Of a stretch of DNA of 64,000 nucleotides, positions 6,486 through 15,924 are shown one piece after another; positions within the stretch are counted from its first letter, which is position 1; each line of letters opens with the position of its first letter. The translations under genes and the position numbers were made by a program. The DNA lies in NCBI GenBank assembly GCA_002633115.1, contig NWBJ01000110.1, positions 33,789-97,788 on the forward strand. The letters run 5' to 3'. The notes under the pieces are model-generated. The model was not told the DNA's origin, made no database searches, and saw only the letters and a list, made by a program, of their open reading frames with translations. The DNA comes from Muribaculaceae bacterium Zag1. Its GTDB lineage: Bacteria; Bacteroidota; Bacteroidia; Bacteroidales; Muribaculaceae.

Positions 6486-9302
6486 ATGAGGAAAGCCATT
6501 TTCCCCATCTGCTGCGCCTTGGCTATCTCGGCCGGGGCGCAGTCTCTGTCGCAAGATTCGACTTTCCGCATCGGTCGTCTTGACAACGGCCTCACCTACT
6601 ACGTGCGCCACAACGACCAGACCCCTGGCGTTGCCGACTTCTATCTGGCACAGCGCGTAGGCAGTATCCTCGAAGAGCCTCGCCAGCGCGGCTTGGCCCA
6701 TTTCCTTGAGCACATGGCTTTTAACGGCACCGAGAATTTCCCCGGCAACCTCAATGGGGGCGGAGTGGTGCCATGGTGCGAAAGCGTAGGCATCAAATTT
6801 GGGGCCAACCTCAACGCATCGACCAATGTCGACCAGACCATCTACAACATAGCCTCGGCTCCCACCCAACGCATAGGCGTACAGGACTCGTGTCTGCTCG
6901 TGCTGCGCGACTGGGGTTGCGGACTGCTGCTCACCGATGAGGAAATCGACAAAGAACGTGGCGTGATTGAGGAGGAGTGGCGTTCGCGCCGCACCGGTTT
7001 CGCTTCGCAGCGCATGTGTGAGCCAGCCTACGCTGACGCGTATCGAGGCTCGAAGTACGAAGACTGTCTGCCTATCGGCAATATGGACGTGGTGCGCAAC
7101 TTTGAGTACGGCGCCCTGCGCGACTATTACCACAAATGGTACCGCCCAGACCTGCAAGCCGTGGTGGTAGTTGGCGACATCGATGCCGACCGCATTGAGC
7201 AGAAAATCAAGGAGATGTTTGGCTCAATCCCCATGCCGGCCAACGCTGCCGAGCGCCCATATTATGAGGTGCCCGACAATCAAGGCACCATCGTTAGCAT
7301 CCAGAAAGACCCGGGCCAACCGACATTCAACCTCTCGCTGTATTTCAAAAACTCGGCTACACCCGATGGCGAACGCCGCTCGGCCAAGCATCTGCGCGAG
7401 ACATTCATAGAGCAAGCCATAGGCACCATGCTCTCAGGACGTCTGGCCGACCTGGTACAAGCCGAAACCACCCCATGCGTGGGTGCCTCAGCTCGTTCGG
7501 GCCAATTCTTGGTGTCGAGAGTAAAGGATGCCATATCATGCAGCGTGGTGAGCAAAGAGGGCCGTGTGCTTGAGAGCCTCAGCGAGGTGGCCCAGGAGGT
7601 AGAGCGTACTCGCCAGACTGGTTTTACCCAACCCGAACTTGACCGCGCCATCGCTCAGACCCTCAACCACTTGCAAAAAGCCGCCAACGAAGCCGACAAG
7701 CGCAAAAATGGCGCTTATGTCAAGGGTGCGCTCCAGCATTTCTTGTACTTTGAGCCCCTGCTCTCGCCAGCTGAGAGGCTCGAGGTGATGACCCAAATCA
7801 CCGAGCAAGTGACCCTCGATGAAGTCAATGCCCACATGGCCGAAGTGCTCACTCCCGACAATCGCGTGCTCATCGTGTATTCGCCTGACAATGAGAACCA
7901 GCCCATCCCTACCGAGGCTGAATTCCTCGATGTCCTCGCTAAGGCCGCTCAAGGCACATATCAGGCTTACCAAGAGCCAGAAATCAGCGACTGCCTCGTC
8001 AAGAATCTGCCCGAACCGGGCACTATCGTCAGCGAAACCCAATGGGAGGACTATGGAGTGACCGAACTGCGCCTGTCAAACGGTGTGCGAGTTTGCGTCA
8101 AGCCTACCGACTATGCCGCCGATGCCATCTCGATGAGATTTTACAGTCCTGGCGGCACATCGCAATATGACACTGCCGAACAGGCCAACATAGCCTATAT
8201 CACTCGCGTTGTAACCGCCGCTGGCGTGGGCGACATGGATGCAACCACCCTGTCAAAGGCTCTCGCTGGCAAGACCATCAAGTGCGGCCCATCGATAGGC
8301 GAACAGACCGAAGCCATCAATGGCAACTCCTCAGTCAAGGATTTCCCCACCCTGATGGAGCTCACCTATCTGTATTTCACCTCGCCTCGAGTGAGTACTG
8401 ATGATTTCAAGAGCTTGATGAGCAAGCAAGAGTCATTCATAGCCAATCGCGGAGCAAGCGACAAGGTGGTCTACAACGATTCAATTCGCTCAATCCTCTA
8501 TGGCGACCATCCGCGCATGCAACCGATGACCAAGGAGCGCTTGCCGCTGGTCGATTATGACCGCTGCTTTGAGATGTATCGCGACCGCTTTGCCGATGCG
8601 TCAGATTTCACTATGATTCTGATTGGCAATGTCGACCTCGACCAGCTGCGTCCGCTGCTCTGCCAATACATCGCTTCTCTGCCTTCGACTGGGCGCCAGG
8701 AGCAGTATGTCGACCGCGGAGTAGAGGTGCGCCGTGTAATTGAGCAGCATCGCTGGGTACGCCCCCAGAATACCCCCACCGCCAAGGTGAATGTCTTCTA
8801 CACCGCCGATGTGGCATTCAACGCCAAAAATGACCTGGTGCTCGACATGTTGTGCCAAGCCATGCGCGCACAATACACCGAGCGAGTGCGCGAAGAGCAA
8901 GGAGCCAGCTATGGCGTGGGAGTGAATTTCGACCTCGACCGCATTCCCACCGAGGAGGCTACTCTCACCATTTCTTACAATACAGCGCCTGAGAAATATG
9001 CTGGTTCAATCCCCGTGATCTACGAGGTGATGAAAGAAATGGCAAGCCTTGGGCCCTCTGAAGAGCAGATGGATAAGACCCGCAAATTCCTGCGCAAGAA
9101 TTACGAGCAAAATCTCACCAACAACGGCTACTGGGATTACGTGCTATATAATCTGCTCTACAAGGGCGTGGATTTCCACAAGGGATACCTTGAAATGGTC
9201 GACAGCGTCACAGCCGATGACCTGAGGAATATGGCCAAAACGCTGGTTGATGCTGAGAGTTGCATAGAAATCACCATGGCTTCTGAGCCTCTTGAACAAT
9301 AA
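6486..9302 (+). CDS. M16-family zinc metallopeptidase (insulinase/pitrilysin type)
   Basis: A 938-residue exported protein with a short signal peptide (cleavage near AGAQS). The inverted zinc motif H-F-L-E-H is at residues 72-76, and the third zinc ligand lies in the RGVIEEEWRSR stretch about 75-80 residues later. The protein contains two M16 repeats: an active N-terminal half and a second half beginning near TQWEDYGVTELRLSNG that lacks the motif, as in other family members. Such enzymes degrade peptides inside a closed clam-shell chamber in the periplasm. It sits between a lipoprotein gene and a TonB receptor (gaps of 4 and 5 bases), which suggests one operon and a role in processing something taken up by the receptor. 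Confidence 0.9.
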   Translation: MRKAIFPICCALAISAGAQSLSQDSTFRIGRLDNGLTYYVRHNDQTPGVADFYLAQRVGSILEEPRQRGLAHFLEHMAFNGTENFPGNLNGGGVVPWCESVGIKFGANLNASTNVDQTIYNIASAPTQRIGVQDSCLLVLRDWGCGLLLTDEEIDKERGVIEEEWRSRRTGFASQRMCEPAYADAYRGSKYEDCLPIGNMDVVRNFEYGALRDYYHKWYRPDLQAVVVVGDIDADRIEQKIKEMFGSIPMPANAAERPYYEVPDNQGTIVSIQKDPGQPTFNLSLYFKNSATPDGERRSAKHLRETFIEQAIGTMLSGRLADLVQAETTPCVGASARSGQFLVSRVKDAISCSVVSKEGRVLESLSEVAQEVERTRQTGFTQPELDRAIAQTLNHLQKAANEADKRKNGAYVKGALQHFLYFEPLLSPAERLEVMTQITEQVTLDEVNAHMAEVLTPDNRVLIVYSPDNENQPIPTEAEFLDVLAKAAQGTYQAYQEPEISDCLVKNLPEPGTIVSETQWEDYGVTELRLSNGVRVCVKPTDYAADAISMRFYSPGGTSQYDTAEQANIAYITRVVTAAGVGDMDATTLSKALAGKTIKCGPSIGEQTEAINGNSSVKDFPTLMELTYLYFTSPRVSTDDFKSLMSKQESFIANRGASDKVVYNDSIRSILYGDHPRMQPMTKERLPLVDYDRCFEMYRDRFADASDFTMILIGNVDLDQLRPLLCQYIASLPSTGRQEQYVDRGVEVRRVIEQHRWVRPQNTPTAKVNVFYTADVAFNAKNDLVLDMLCQAMRAQYTERVREEQGASYGVGVNFDLDRIPTEEATLTISYNTAPEKYAGSIPVIYEVMKEMASLGPSEEQMDKTRKFLRKNYEQNLTNNGYWDYVLYNLLYKGVDFHKGYLEMVDSVTADDLRNMAKTLVDAESCIEITMASEPLEQ

Positions 9303-9307
9303 AAGCC

Positions 9308-11872
9308 ATGGCCAGAGCATTGATAATAATGGCCCTCGGCCTATCCTGCATATCTGCTGCCGCGCAAGCTACTGATAGCATTGCGCGGCAGCGTACCGAT
9401 TCTCTCTCTTCAGCCCAAAATGTGTTGCGCGAAGTGGTGATCACAGCCAAAGAGGGAGGCGGCTTGACTGCTGCCTCAAAGATTGGCCAAGATGCCATCC
9501 AGCACATCCAGCCATCAAGTATCGCCGACCTGCTTGAACTCATCCCCGGCGGAAGCGCCAAGGATCCTGAGTTTGGCTCAGCCCAAACCATACGCCTGCG
9601 CGAGGCCGACCCGGTGTCGTCGTACAACACATCGTCGCTCGGCACCCAGTTTATGGTCGACGGCGTGCCTATCAACAATGATGCCAACCTGCAGGCTTCG
9701 CCCGTGTCTTCGACTCTTGGCACATCCTTTACCAGTTCGGGCGTAGACATGCGTTCTGTCGCTACCGACAATATCCAGAGCGTAGAGATTGTGCGCGGCA
9801 TTCCCTCGGTAGAGTATGGCGACCTGACCAGCGGTCTGGTCAAAATCGAGCGCAAGCGCGGTGGCTCAAATCTCGACCTGCGATTCAAGGCTGATATGAA
9901 CAGCAAACTCATGTCGGTGGGCAAGGGCATAGAGTGGCAAGGCGACATGGGCGACAATTTCACCCTCAACGCCGACCTTAGTTATCTCGACTCGCGCACC
10001 GACCCCCGAAATACGCGCCAGAATTATCAGCGACTAACCGGCAGTCTGCGCCTCAGCCGCCGCTGGGCCAATGTTGGCAATTTCAGCTTGGTGGGTGGTC
10101 TGAATCTTGACTATACGGGCAGTTTTGACGATGAGAAGTCGGATGCCGACCTCAATGATGGCACCAACGGGCCCATCGAGAAATACAAGTCGACCTACAG
10201 CCGCTTTGCTGGCGCTCTCGACTTTAAGCTCCGTAATCAAGAGGACGGATTTTTTCGTCGTCTTGACCTGACCATGTCGCTCACAGCCGAGCAGGACAAG
10301 ATTGAGCAGTGGAAGGTAGTAGAACTCGGCATGGATAGCCCTGTTTGCACTGCCCAGGCTCCCGGCGAGTGGGATGCGACAATCGTGCCTTACACCTACG
10401 AAGCCACTCTCTCGGTCGAAGGCAAGCCAATCTACGCCTATTCCAACCTTGTGGCCCATTTTAGCCAAGAGGTAGGCAAAGCCGTGCTTGGATTTAAGGC
10501 TGGTGCCAATTGGAACCACTCAAAAAATCGTGGCAATGGTACCGTGTTTGACCTTGAGCGCCCCTACAGCGTGGATATGAATGTCAGGCCGCGAGTGTTT
10601 AAGGACATCCCAGCCCTCAACCAGCTGCATTTCTTTGTGGAGAATAATACCACTGCCACCGTGGGTCAGACCAAGCTGGGCCTTATGGCTGGCGTGAGGG
10701 CTATGAGCCTGGTAGGACTTGACAAAGCCTACTCGCTCAACGGCAAATGGCATTTTGACCCGCGTGTGAATCTGCGCATCGACCTGCCAGCGATCGCCAT
10801 TGGCGAGCGCGACCTAAAAATCGCCCTCGTTGGCGGGGCTGGGTGGCATACCAAGTTGCCCACGGCCGAGCAATTGTATCCCGATCCTCTCTACTACGAC
10901 ATCATCCAGCTTAACTATTGGCCCTCAGACCCCAATCTGCGGCGAGTGAATATGGCGGTATTCCAGACCGATGTCACCAACTATGCTCTGCGCGCCGCTC
11001 GCAACCTCAAATGGGAGGCAAGCCTGGAGGCGCAGTGCGGCGGTTTCTCGATGGCAGTGACAGTGTTCCGCGAGGATATGAAGAGCGGTTTCCGTTCGAG
11101 TTCGACCCCAGTGAGGTATATCTACAAGAATTATGATTCGTCCGGAATTGATGCAAGTACTCTTGGCGGTTTGCCCCCGGAGCTGTCATCTATCCCCTTT
11201 GAGATGGATACGCTGCTCACCACCCACAGCTATACTACAAATGGCAGCCGCACCATCAAGAGCGGCGTGGAGTTTACGATGCAGTCGCCTCGCATTCCGG
11301 GCATTATGACCCGAATCAGTGTGACGGGAGCGTATTTCCGCACTCAATACCGCAATAGCCAACCGGAATACTATCGTCCGTCGGTGTCGATAGGAGGCAA
11401 GGCTTTTCCCTTCATAGGCTATTACGCCTCAACCGACAATTATCTGCGCGAGAGATTCAACACCAATTTCTCGACCGACACGCAGGTGCCAACATTCGGG
11501 TTGATTTTCTCTACTTCGTTCCAGTGCGAATGGTTCACTGGCTCGCAGAGCAAATACCGCGACCCGAATCCTCTGCAGTACATCGACAAAGAGCTCACTT
11601 GGCATGACTTCACTGATGCCTCGGCCAAAGACGGTGTGCTGAAACAGCTGATACGCAGCTACAATCAGATGGCCTACGTCTACACTCGTGTGCCATTTCA
11701 GATGAATGTCAACCTGAAGGTGAGCAAGCGCCTCTATCAGAATCGCATATCGTTGGCCCTCTTCGCCAACAAGCTCATCGATGTCTCTCCCTCATATACC
11801 ACGCCTCTGGGCGTGAAAGTGCGCCGCGAAGTAAATCCCTATTTCGGCATGGAACTCAACTTCAGACTATAA
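9308..11872 (+). CDS. TonB-dependent outer-membrane receptor
   Basis: An 854-residue protein with a signal peptide (MARALIIMALGLSCISAAAQ). A plug domain at about 40-170 contains REVVITA and the plug signatures SSIADLLELIPGG, QFMVDGVPINND and SVEIVRGIPSVEYGDLTSG. The rest is a 22-strand-type barrel with alternating hydrophobic strands and a C-terminal strand ending in Leu (FGMELNFRL). The N-terminal carboxypeptidase-like domain of SusC proteins is absent and no SusD partner is present, so this is a classical TonB receptor rather than a glycan SusC. Genes downstream of the repeat at 12006 belong to families often found with such receptors. The substrate is unknown; a metal or cofactor is plausible. 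Confidence 0.9.
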   Translation: MARALIIMALGLSCISAAAQATDSIARQRTDSLSSAQNVLREVVITAKEGGGLTAASKIGQDAIQHIQPSSIADLLELIPGGSAKDPEFGSAQTIRLREADPVSSYNTSSLGTQFMVDGVPINNDANLQASPVSSTLGTSFTSSGVDMRSVATDNIQSVEIVRGIPSVEYGDLTSGLVKIERKRGGSNLDLRFKADMNSKLMSVGKGIEWQGDMGDNFTLNADLSYLDSRTDPRNTRQNYQRLTGSLRLSRRWANVGNFSLVGGLNLDYTGSFDDEKSDADLNDGTNGPIEKYKSTYSRFAGALDFKLRNQEDGFFRRLDLTMSLTAEQDKIEQWKVVELGMDSPVCTAQAPGEWDATIVPYTYEATLSVEGKPIYAYSNLVAHFSQEVGKAVLGFKAGANWNHSKNRGNGTVFDLERPYSVDMNVRPRVFKDIPALNQLHFFVENNTTATVGQTKLGLMAGVRAMSLVGLDKAYSLNGKWHFDPRVNLRIDLPAIAIGERDLKIALVGGAGWHTKLPTAEQLYPDPLYYDIIQLNYWPSDPNLRRVNMAVFQTDVTNYALRAARNLKWEASLEAQCGGFSMAVTVFREDMKSGFRSSSTPVRYIYKNYDSSGIDASTLGGLPPELSSIPFEMDTLLTTHSYTTNGSRTIKSGVEFTMQSPRIPGIMTRISVTGAYFRTQYRNSQPEYYRPSVSIGGKAFPFIGYYASTDNYLRERFNTNFSTDTQVPTFGLIFSTSFQCEWFTGSQSKYRDPNPLQYIDKELTWHDFTDASAKDGVLKQLIRSYNQMAYVYTRVPFQMNVNLKVSKRLYQNRISLALFANKLIDVSPSYTTPLGVKVRREVNPYFGMELNFRL

Positions 11873-12005
11873 ATCAGTTTTTAGTCTTTGGCTTTTAGTT
11901 TTTGGAAATATTACCAAAATCCAACTGTAACTTTTCCAAAAACCAAAGACCAAAAACCACCTACTAAGTAAAGTGTCAATTTAAAATTTAACTATGATAT
12001 GGAAG

Positions 12006-12286
12006 CTTAACCACGAAGGACACGAAGATCTCACGAAGGCCACGAAGGTTTTTCTGTCTCTCTCATCTTGCGTTCTGGAGGAGCGCAAGGCCACGAAGGC
12101 GCAAGGCTTAGTGAAGGCCACGAAGGCCATCCGGATACGCCAGTGTAGGAAGCGAGGAGCGACGTATCCGCTTCTTCGTGGCCTTCTTGAGGCTTCGCCG
12201 ACTTCGTGGCCTTGCGCCTCAATGCCCAATGGGGATAAAGAAGCCTTAGTGGCCTTCGTGAATTCTTCGTGTCCTTCGTGGTTAAG
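12006..12286. repeat. 281-base inverted-repeat element made of CACGAAGG modules
   Basis: The ends are perfect 23-base inverted repeats (12006-12028 and 12264-12286). Between them many copies of CACGAAGG run in one orientation in the left half and as CCTTCGTG in the right half, around a central stem with arms GGATACG and CGTATCC. It fills most of the 440-base gap between the TonB receptor and the next lipoprotein gene, and holds no credible gene. Confidence 0.85.
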
Positions 12287-12312
12287 TTTAAAAACAAAGT
12301 GAACCCTTACCT

Positions 12313-12714
12313 ATGAATAGAATATTAACAGTGGTGATGGGCGTGATGCTGGCCTGGGGGCTGGCAGGATGCGATGTCGACCACGACGAAAATATATACT
12401 GCGAGGCGGAGATTGCTCTGCAACTCCCCGATAATGCGCAGATTGCCCTGCTCAGGCCAGATACTGACCTCGAGGGCACCTTTTTTCGCAATCTCAATAC
12501 TCAGATTGAGTACACCATACCCACCTTTGTCAACAATCGTGCCACAGCTCGTGTGCAAAAAGGTATCTATCTGATTGCCTTTGAGGGCGAGGCGGTGATG
12601 GCCGATGGCACAGTGCGCTCGGTGCGTCTTGCCGACTATTCGGTGACGCGCGAGGCCATCTACCTGCTTGGCGATTATGAATCAGTAACCCTCAACCTAA
12701 GCTATTTGCAATGA
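12313..12714 (+). CDS. Small lipoprotein of a TonB-receptor locus
   Basis: A 133-residue protein with a signal peptide and lipobox ending at C21 (WGLAGCDVDHDE). The mature part is a predicted all-beta domain (ALLRPDTDLEGTFFRN, YLIAFEGEAVMADG). I do not recognise a named family with certainty. Its stop overlaps the start of the next gene by 4 bases (ATGA), so the two are translationally coupled. It is likely anchored to the outer membrane and works with the beta-barrel and DUF4876 proteins downstream. Confidence 0.65.
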   Translation: MNRILTVVMGVMLAWGLAGCDVDHDENIYCEAEIALQLPDNAQIALLRPDTDLEGTFFRNLNTQIEYTIPTFVNNRATARVQKGIYLIAFEGEAVMADGTVRSVRLADYSVTREAIYLLGDYESVTLNLSYLQ

Positions 12715-14216
12715 GACGGTTGCTGAGCATATTATCAATCGCCTCGGCTTTGGTTTCTTTTGCCGATGATAGCGCCAATTACCGCACTTGGGACCACTTC
12801 CAGCCGACCGATCAGGCTGTAGATTTTGTCTATGGCAAATCCTCGGTCAACCGGTTTTGGCAATATTCGACTTCGCTGAGCGAGATCTCGGCTGGTTATC
12901 AGATGCGCCGCGAAGACCAAGCGGCCGAGACATGGAATGGCGATGGCCTCGACCAGGGCTATTTCGACGCTCAGGCGTATGTGCGCATGGGCAAGAATGG
13001 CGTGGCCTATGCCGGAGCCGGGTATGAATACGGCGAACAGCGCAATGTGGTGTGGAACTCTACTGCCGACTATGAGATGCTCTATCCCTATATCTTGGCC
13101 GATAGCGTGGGCGGTGACCTCAGGAGTGAGCAATATCATTTCTACGGTGGCTTCGCCCATCGCGGAGGCGAGTGGGTCTATGGTCTTAGTGGCAGCTACA
13201 GGGCTGTCCACAGTTATCGCCAGGTTGACCCGCGTCCTCGCAACATGGCCACCGACTTGGAATTTGAGTTGTCAGCTGCTCGCATACTTGGCAAGTATGC
13301 CCTGGGCGTGGCTGCTGGTGCAAGATTCTACAAGCAGGTGCTCGATGTGGAATATTTCAGTCAGACCGGTGCCAACTCTACCCAATTTCAGATGACTGGC
13401 TTGGGTCAGACATATCGCCGTTTTGATGGTGTGACCTATACTGAGACGCGCCATAAGGGCTTTGGTTTCAATGGCGAGGTCTCGCTGTTGCCCACCGATG
13501 GCAATGGCCTCTTCGTCTTGGCGCGATTCAGCCAACTCAAGATGGATCGTCAGATACACGAACTCAACGAGGCCCCCATTACGCGCCTCTGGACTCATCG
13601 CCTCTCGGCTGCCCTTGGCTTTAAACGCCAGACTGAGGCTTTTGTTCATGCACTGTCCCTTGAGGGCGCTTATGAGAGGCGCCAAGGCGAGGAGGCAGTT
13701 GTCGACAATGGGTATCTTGGCAGTTATGAGATACTCGACCGTCACACCCTGTATGATAGCCACAGATATGAGGGCAGCCTAAAATGGGCTATGCAATGGC
13801 AGAACGACTGCCATCGAGTCAGCATTGTGCCGCAAGCGACTGCTATGCGTCTTGTGGAGCAATACATAGAGCCTTGGGCAGAAATGAAGCGCACCGAGGT
13901 GCTGCCGGGTTTGCTGATTGATTACCAGCATGCTACCGATGCGTGGCTATTCCAAATAGGAGCACAAGGCAGTTGGCGCAAAAATCTCAATGCCGATTTC
14001 TCAGTGCCAGCTCGCCATGTCGAACCGGAAATCCTCGCCAAGCTCGCTTATGACCATGAGCGCGCTACAGCTGATGCCGTCTTGATTCGCCCCTACGCTA
14101 TGGCGCAACGCGCTTTAGGGCAGGGAGCAGTATTCTTTAAGGCCGAGTATCAGCGCGTATTCTCTGACTACGGCCTCAATCATGGATTACACATCTCAGT
14201 TGGTTACCGATTTTAA
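12711..14216 (+). CDS. Outer-membrane beta-barrel protein, DUF6850-like
   Basis: A 501-residue exported protein (cleavage near VSFADDS). The sequence is mostly amphipathic strands rich in Tyr and Gly, and ends with the outer-membrane signature LHISVGYRF (terminal Phe), which the Bam complex recognises. Its position between a receptor-associated lipoprotein and a DUF4876 protein matches the conserved order I associate with DUF6850 proteins in Bacteroidales. The assignment to that family rests on size, fold and context. Confidence 0.7.
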   Translation: MRRLLSILSIASALVSFADDSANYRTWDHFQPTDQAVDFVYGKSSVNRFWQYSTSLSEISAGYQMRREDQAAETWNGDGLDQGYFDAQAYVRMGKNGVAYAGAGYEYGEQRNVVWNSTADYEMLYPYILADSVGGDLRSEQYHFYGGFAHRGGEWVYGLSGSYRAVHSYRQVDPRPRNMATDLEFELSAARILGKYALGVAAGARFYKQVLDVEYFSQTGANSTQFQMTGLGQTYRRFDGVTYTETRHKGFGFNGEVSLLPTDGNGLFVLARFSQLKMDRQIHELNEAPITRLWTHRLSAALGFKRQTEAFVHALSLEGAYERRQGEEAVVDNGYLGSYEILDRHTLYDSHRYEGSLKWAMQWQNDCHRVSIVPQATAMRLVEQYIEPWAEMKRTEVLPGLLIDYQHATDAWLFQIGAQGSWRKNLNADFSVPARHVEPEILAKLAYDHERATADAVLIRPYAMAQRALGQGAVFFKAEYQRVFSDYGLNHGLHISVGYRF

Positions 14217-14229
14217 TGAAAAATGAAAT

Positions 14230-15759
14230 ATGAAAAATGAAAAATATTTGATTTTGGGATTGGCTGTCGCTCTTTGCGCTTGCGAGGGGGATAGGCCTGA
14301 TAGCATTGATTTTATACAGATTGACGGCAAGGATACCGCCGATATAGAATTGCCAGTCGAGGGCGGAGAGGCTTCCTTTTCGATTTCCGCAACCGGTTAT
14401 TGGACAATTGCTGACGATGGCCAATCCTGGTATACCTATTCTCCCCAAAACGGAGGGGAGGGCGATGCTGTGATTACCGTCTCGGCCGAAGAATTTGACG
14501 TATTCAGCAGCGCCTCGGCCTCAAGAATCGGATTCTTGACCTTCTCTTGTGGCTCGTACACCAAAAAAGTTGCCGTAATTCAGAGCGGCGCTGGCGCCTC
14601 GGTCGAGCCTACCGACCAAACCGTTGCAGTGCGTGCCTACGGGGGAGAAATTTCGGTCGAAGTGCCATCGGGCGTGGCGTATACGGTGTCGATTCCCACA
14701 GCGGCTCAGAGTTGGGTAAGTTGCACGGCTCGCGAGTCGGGCCTAATGACCCTGTGGTTTGAGCAAAACCAAACCTCGGATTACCGTACTGCTGAGATAA
14801 TTGTCAATTCTACTTCGGGTCAAGAGATTGCCTCGGTGACTGTAAAGCAGAGTTGGCGCAATATCGAACCGAGCGAAATGCTCATCGAGGAGATATATTT
14901 TACCGGTACCCCGTTGCCCTCTACCGGCGTGCCCAATGGCAAGAACAAGGATCAATATTTCTTGCTCACCAACAACACTGATGAGACCCTCTATGCCGAT
15001 CGCCTCTTGATTATCGAGTCGAAAAATGCCAACGCTGGCAAGACCTGGAAAGAATTCTTGGATCCCATTATCGATGACTATTGCGAGGCTGGGGCAGTGA
15101 TGTGCATCCCCGGCACAGGGCAAGATGTGCCAGTGCTGCCAGGCGAGTCTCTAATAATAGCCTCGAATGCAATCAATTATCGCGAGGGATATACCCAAGG
15201 CAATTCTGACTTTATGATCGAAATCAATCCTGACGGCATCGACTTGTCACAAGCTGACTTTGAGTGGTACACCCAGTCGACCAACTCGACCATTGACATT
15301 GATATCCCCGAGGTGCCGAATGTCGAGATGTGGTATTGCTATTCGCTGTCAATCTTTATTCTCCACGACCGTGGTTTCCAGAGCTATGCCATTGCTACGC
15401 CGCCGGCTGAGGTGACTCAGGAGAGTTTCCTGGCTGATTACAGTTGGGAGAATGCTGATTACATCAGCCACAGCTTGGCTGGCGATTTTGAGATGACGCT
15501 CACCGATGCCTACAAGGTGCCAAACTCATGGGTGATTGATGCCGTGATGTGCACGGTGCCGAGTATCAACCAGACGCGCCAATTCTCGACCACGCTTGAT
15601 GCGGGCTACACTTATGCTTCGCCGCAAAACATCGATGCCGATTCGCAGCGATACGGCCTGAGCGTGCGCCGCCGCACCGACCCCTCCACCGGTCGCCTCA
15701 TCGACACCAACAATTCCACCAACGACTTCACCCCCAACTCCATCCCCTCGCTGAAATAG
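14230..15759 (+). CDS. Surface lipoprotein with BACON-like domains and DUF4876
   Basis: A 509-residue lipoprotein (signal MKNEKYLILGLAVALCACEG, Cys at about 17-19). Residues about 35-215 form two BACON/Ig-like beta domains (ATGYWTIADDGQSWYTYSP; VKQSWRN). From about residue 218 the sequence PSEMLIEEIYFTGTPLP, DQYFLLTNNTDETLYADRL and PGESLIIASNAINY is typical of DUF4876, a family found beside TonB receptors. It is the last gene of the cluster. Likely role: an exposed ligand-capture protein feeding the receptor at 9308. The ligand is unknown. Confidence 0.75.
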   Translation: MKNEKYLILGLAVALCACEGDRPDSIDFIQIDGKDTADIELPVEGGEASFSISATGYWTIADDGQSWYTYSPQNGGEGDAVITVSAEEFDVFSSASASRIGFLTFSCGSYTKKVAVIQSGAGASVEPTDQTVAVRAYGGEISVEVPSGVAYTVSIPTAAQSWVSCTARESGLMTLWFEQNQTSDYRTAEIIVNSTSGQEIASVTVKQSWRNIEPSEMLIEEIYFTGTPLPSTGVPNGKNKDQYFLLTNNTDETLYADRLLIIESKNANAGKTWKEFLDPIIDDYCEAGAVMCIPGTGQDVPVLPGESLIIASNAINYREGYTQGNSDFMIEINPDGIDLSQADFEWYTQSTNSTIDIDIPEVPNVEMWYCYSLSIFILHDRGFQSYAIATPPAEVTQESFLADYSWENADYISHSLAGDFEMTLTDAYKVPNSWVIDAVMCTVPSINQTRQFSTTLDAGYTYASPQNIDADSQRYGLSVRRRTDPSTGRLIDTNNSTNDFTPNSIPSLK

Positions 15760-15760
15760 A

Positions 15761-15799
15761 CCCGCCCCCTAAAGGGGGAAGGCTACCGCCCGCTGAGGC
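15761..15799. repeat. Poly-C/poly-G hairpin repeat, copy 2 of 5
   Basis: CCCCCTAAAGGGGG at 15765-15778 followed by AAGGCTACCGCCCGCTGAGG, the reverse orientation of copy 1. It begins two bases after the DUF4876 stop codon and could serve as its terminator or as a 3'-end stabiliser. Confidence 0.8.
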
Positions 15800-15837
15800 T
15801 TGATTATAAATTTTGCAAAAATATGAGGTAAGAAGTA

Positions 15838-15866
15838 TTGTTTTTCAAACTTTACCCTTACCTTTG
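15838..15866 (+). promoter_or_regulatory. Promoter of the GH51 gene
   Basis: TTG (15838-15840), 18 bases, then TACCTTTG (15859-15866). The start codon follows after a 58-base leader. Confidence 0.6.
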
Positions 15867-15924
15867 TAGATTGATATTAAATAAATATAGCAAATTCTTA
15901 CAAATCTCATAATACACGATCTAC

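Noticed and set aside
6063..7157. Long minus-strand frame of 364 codons
   Set aside because: It lies antisense to the lipoprotein and the M16 peptidase, whose motifs are clear. The frame is a by-product of G/C-rich third positions. The same holds for 2185-3123 and 31940-33004.
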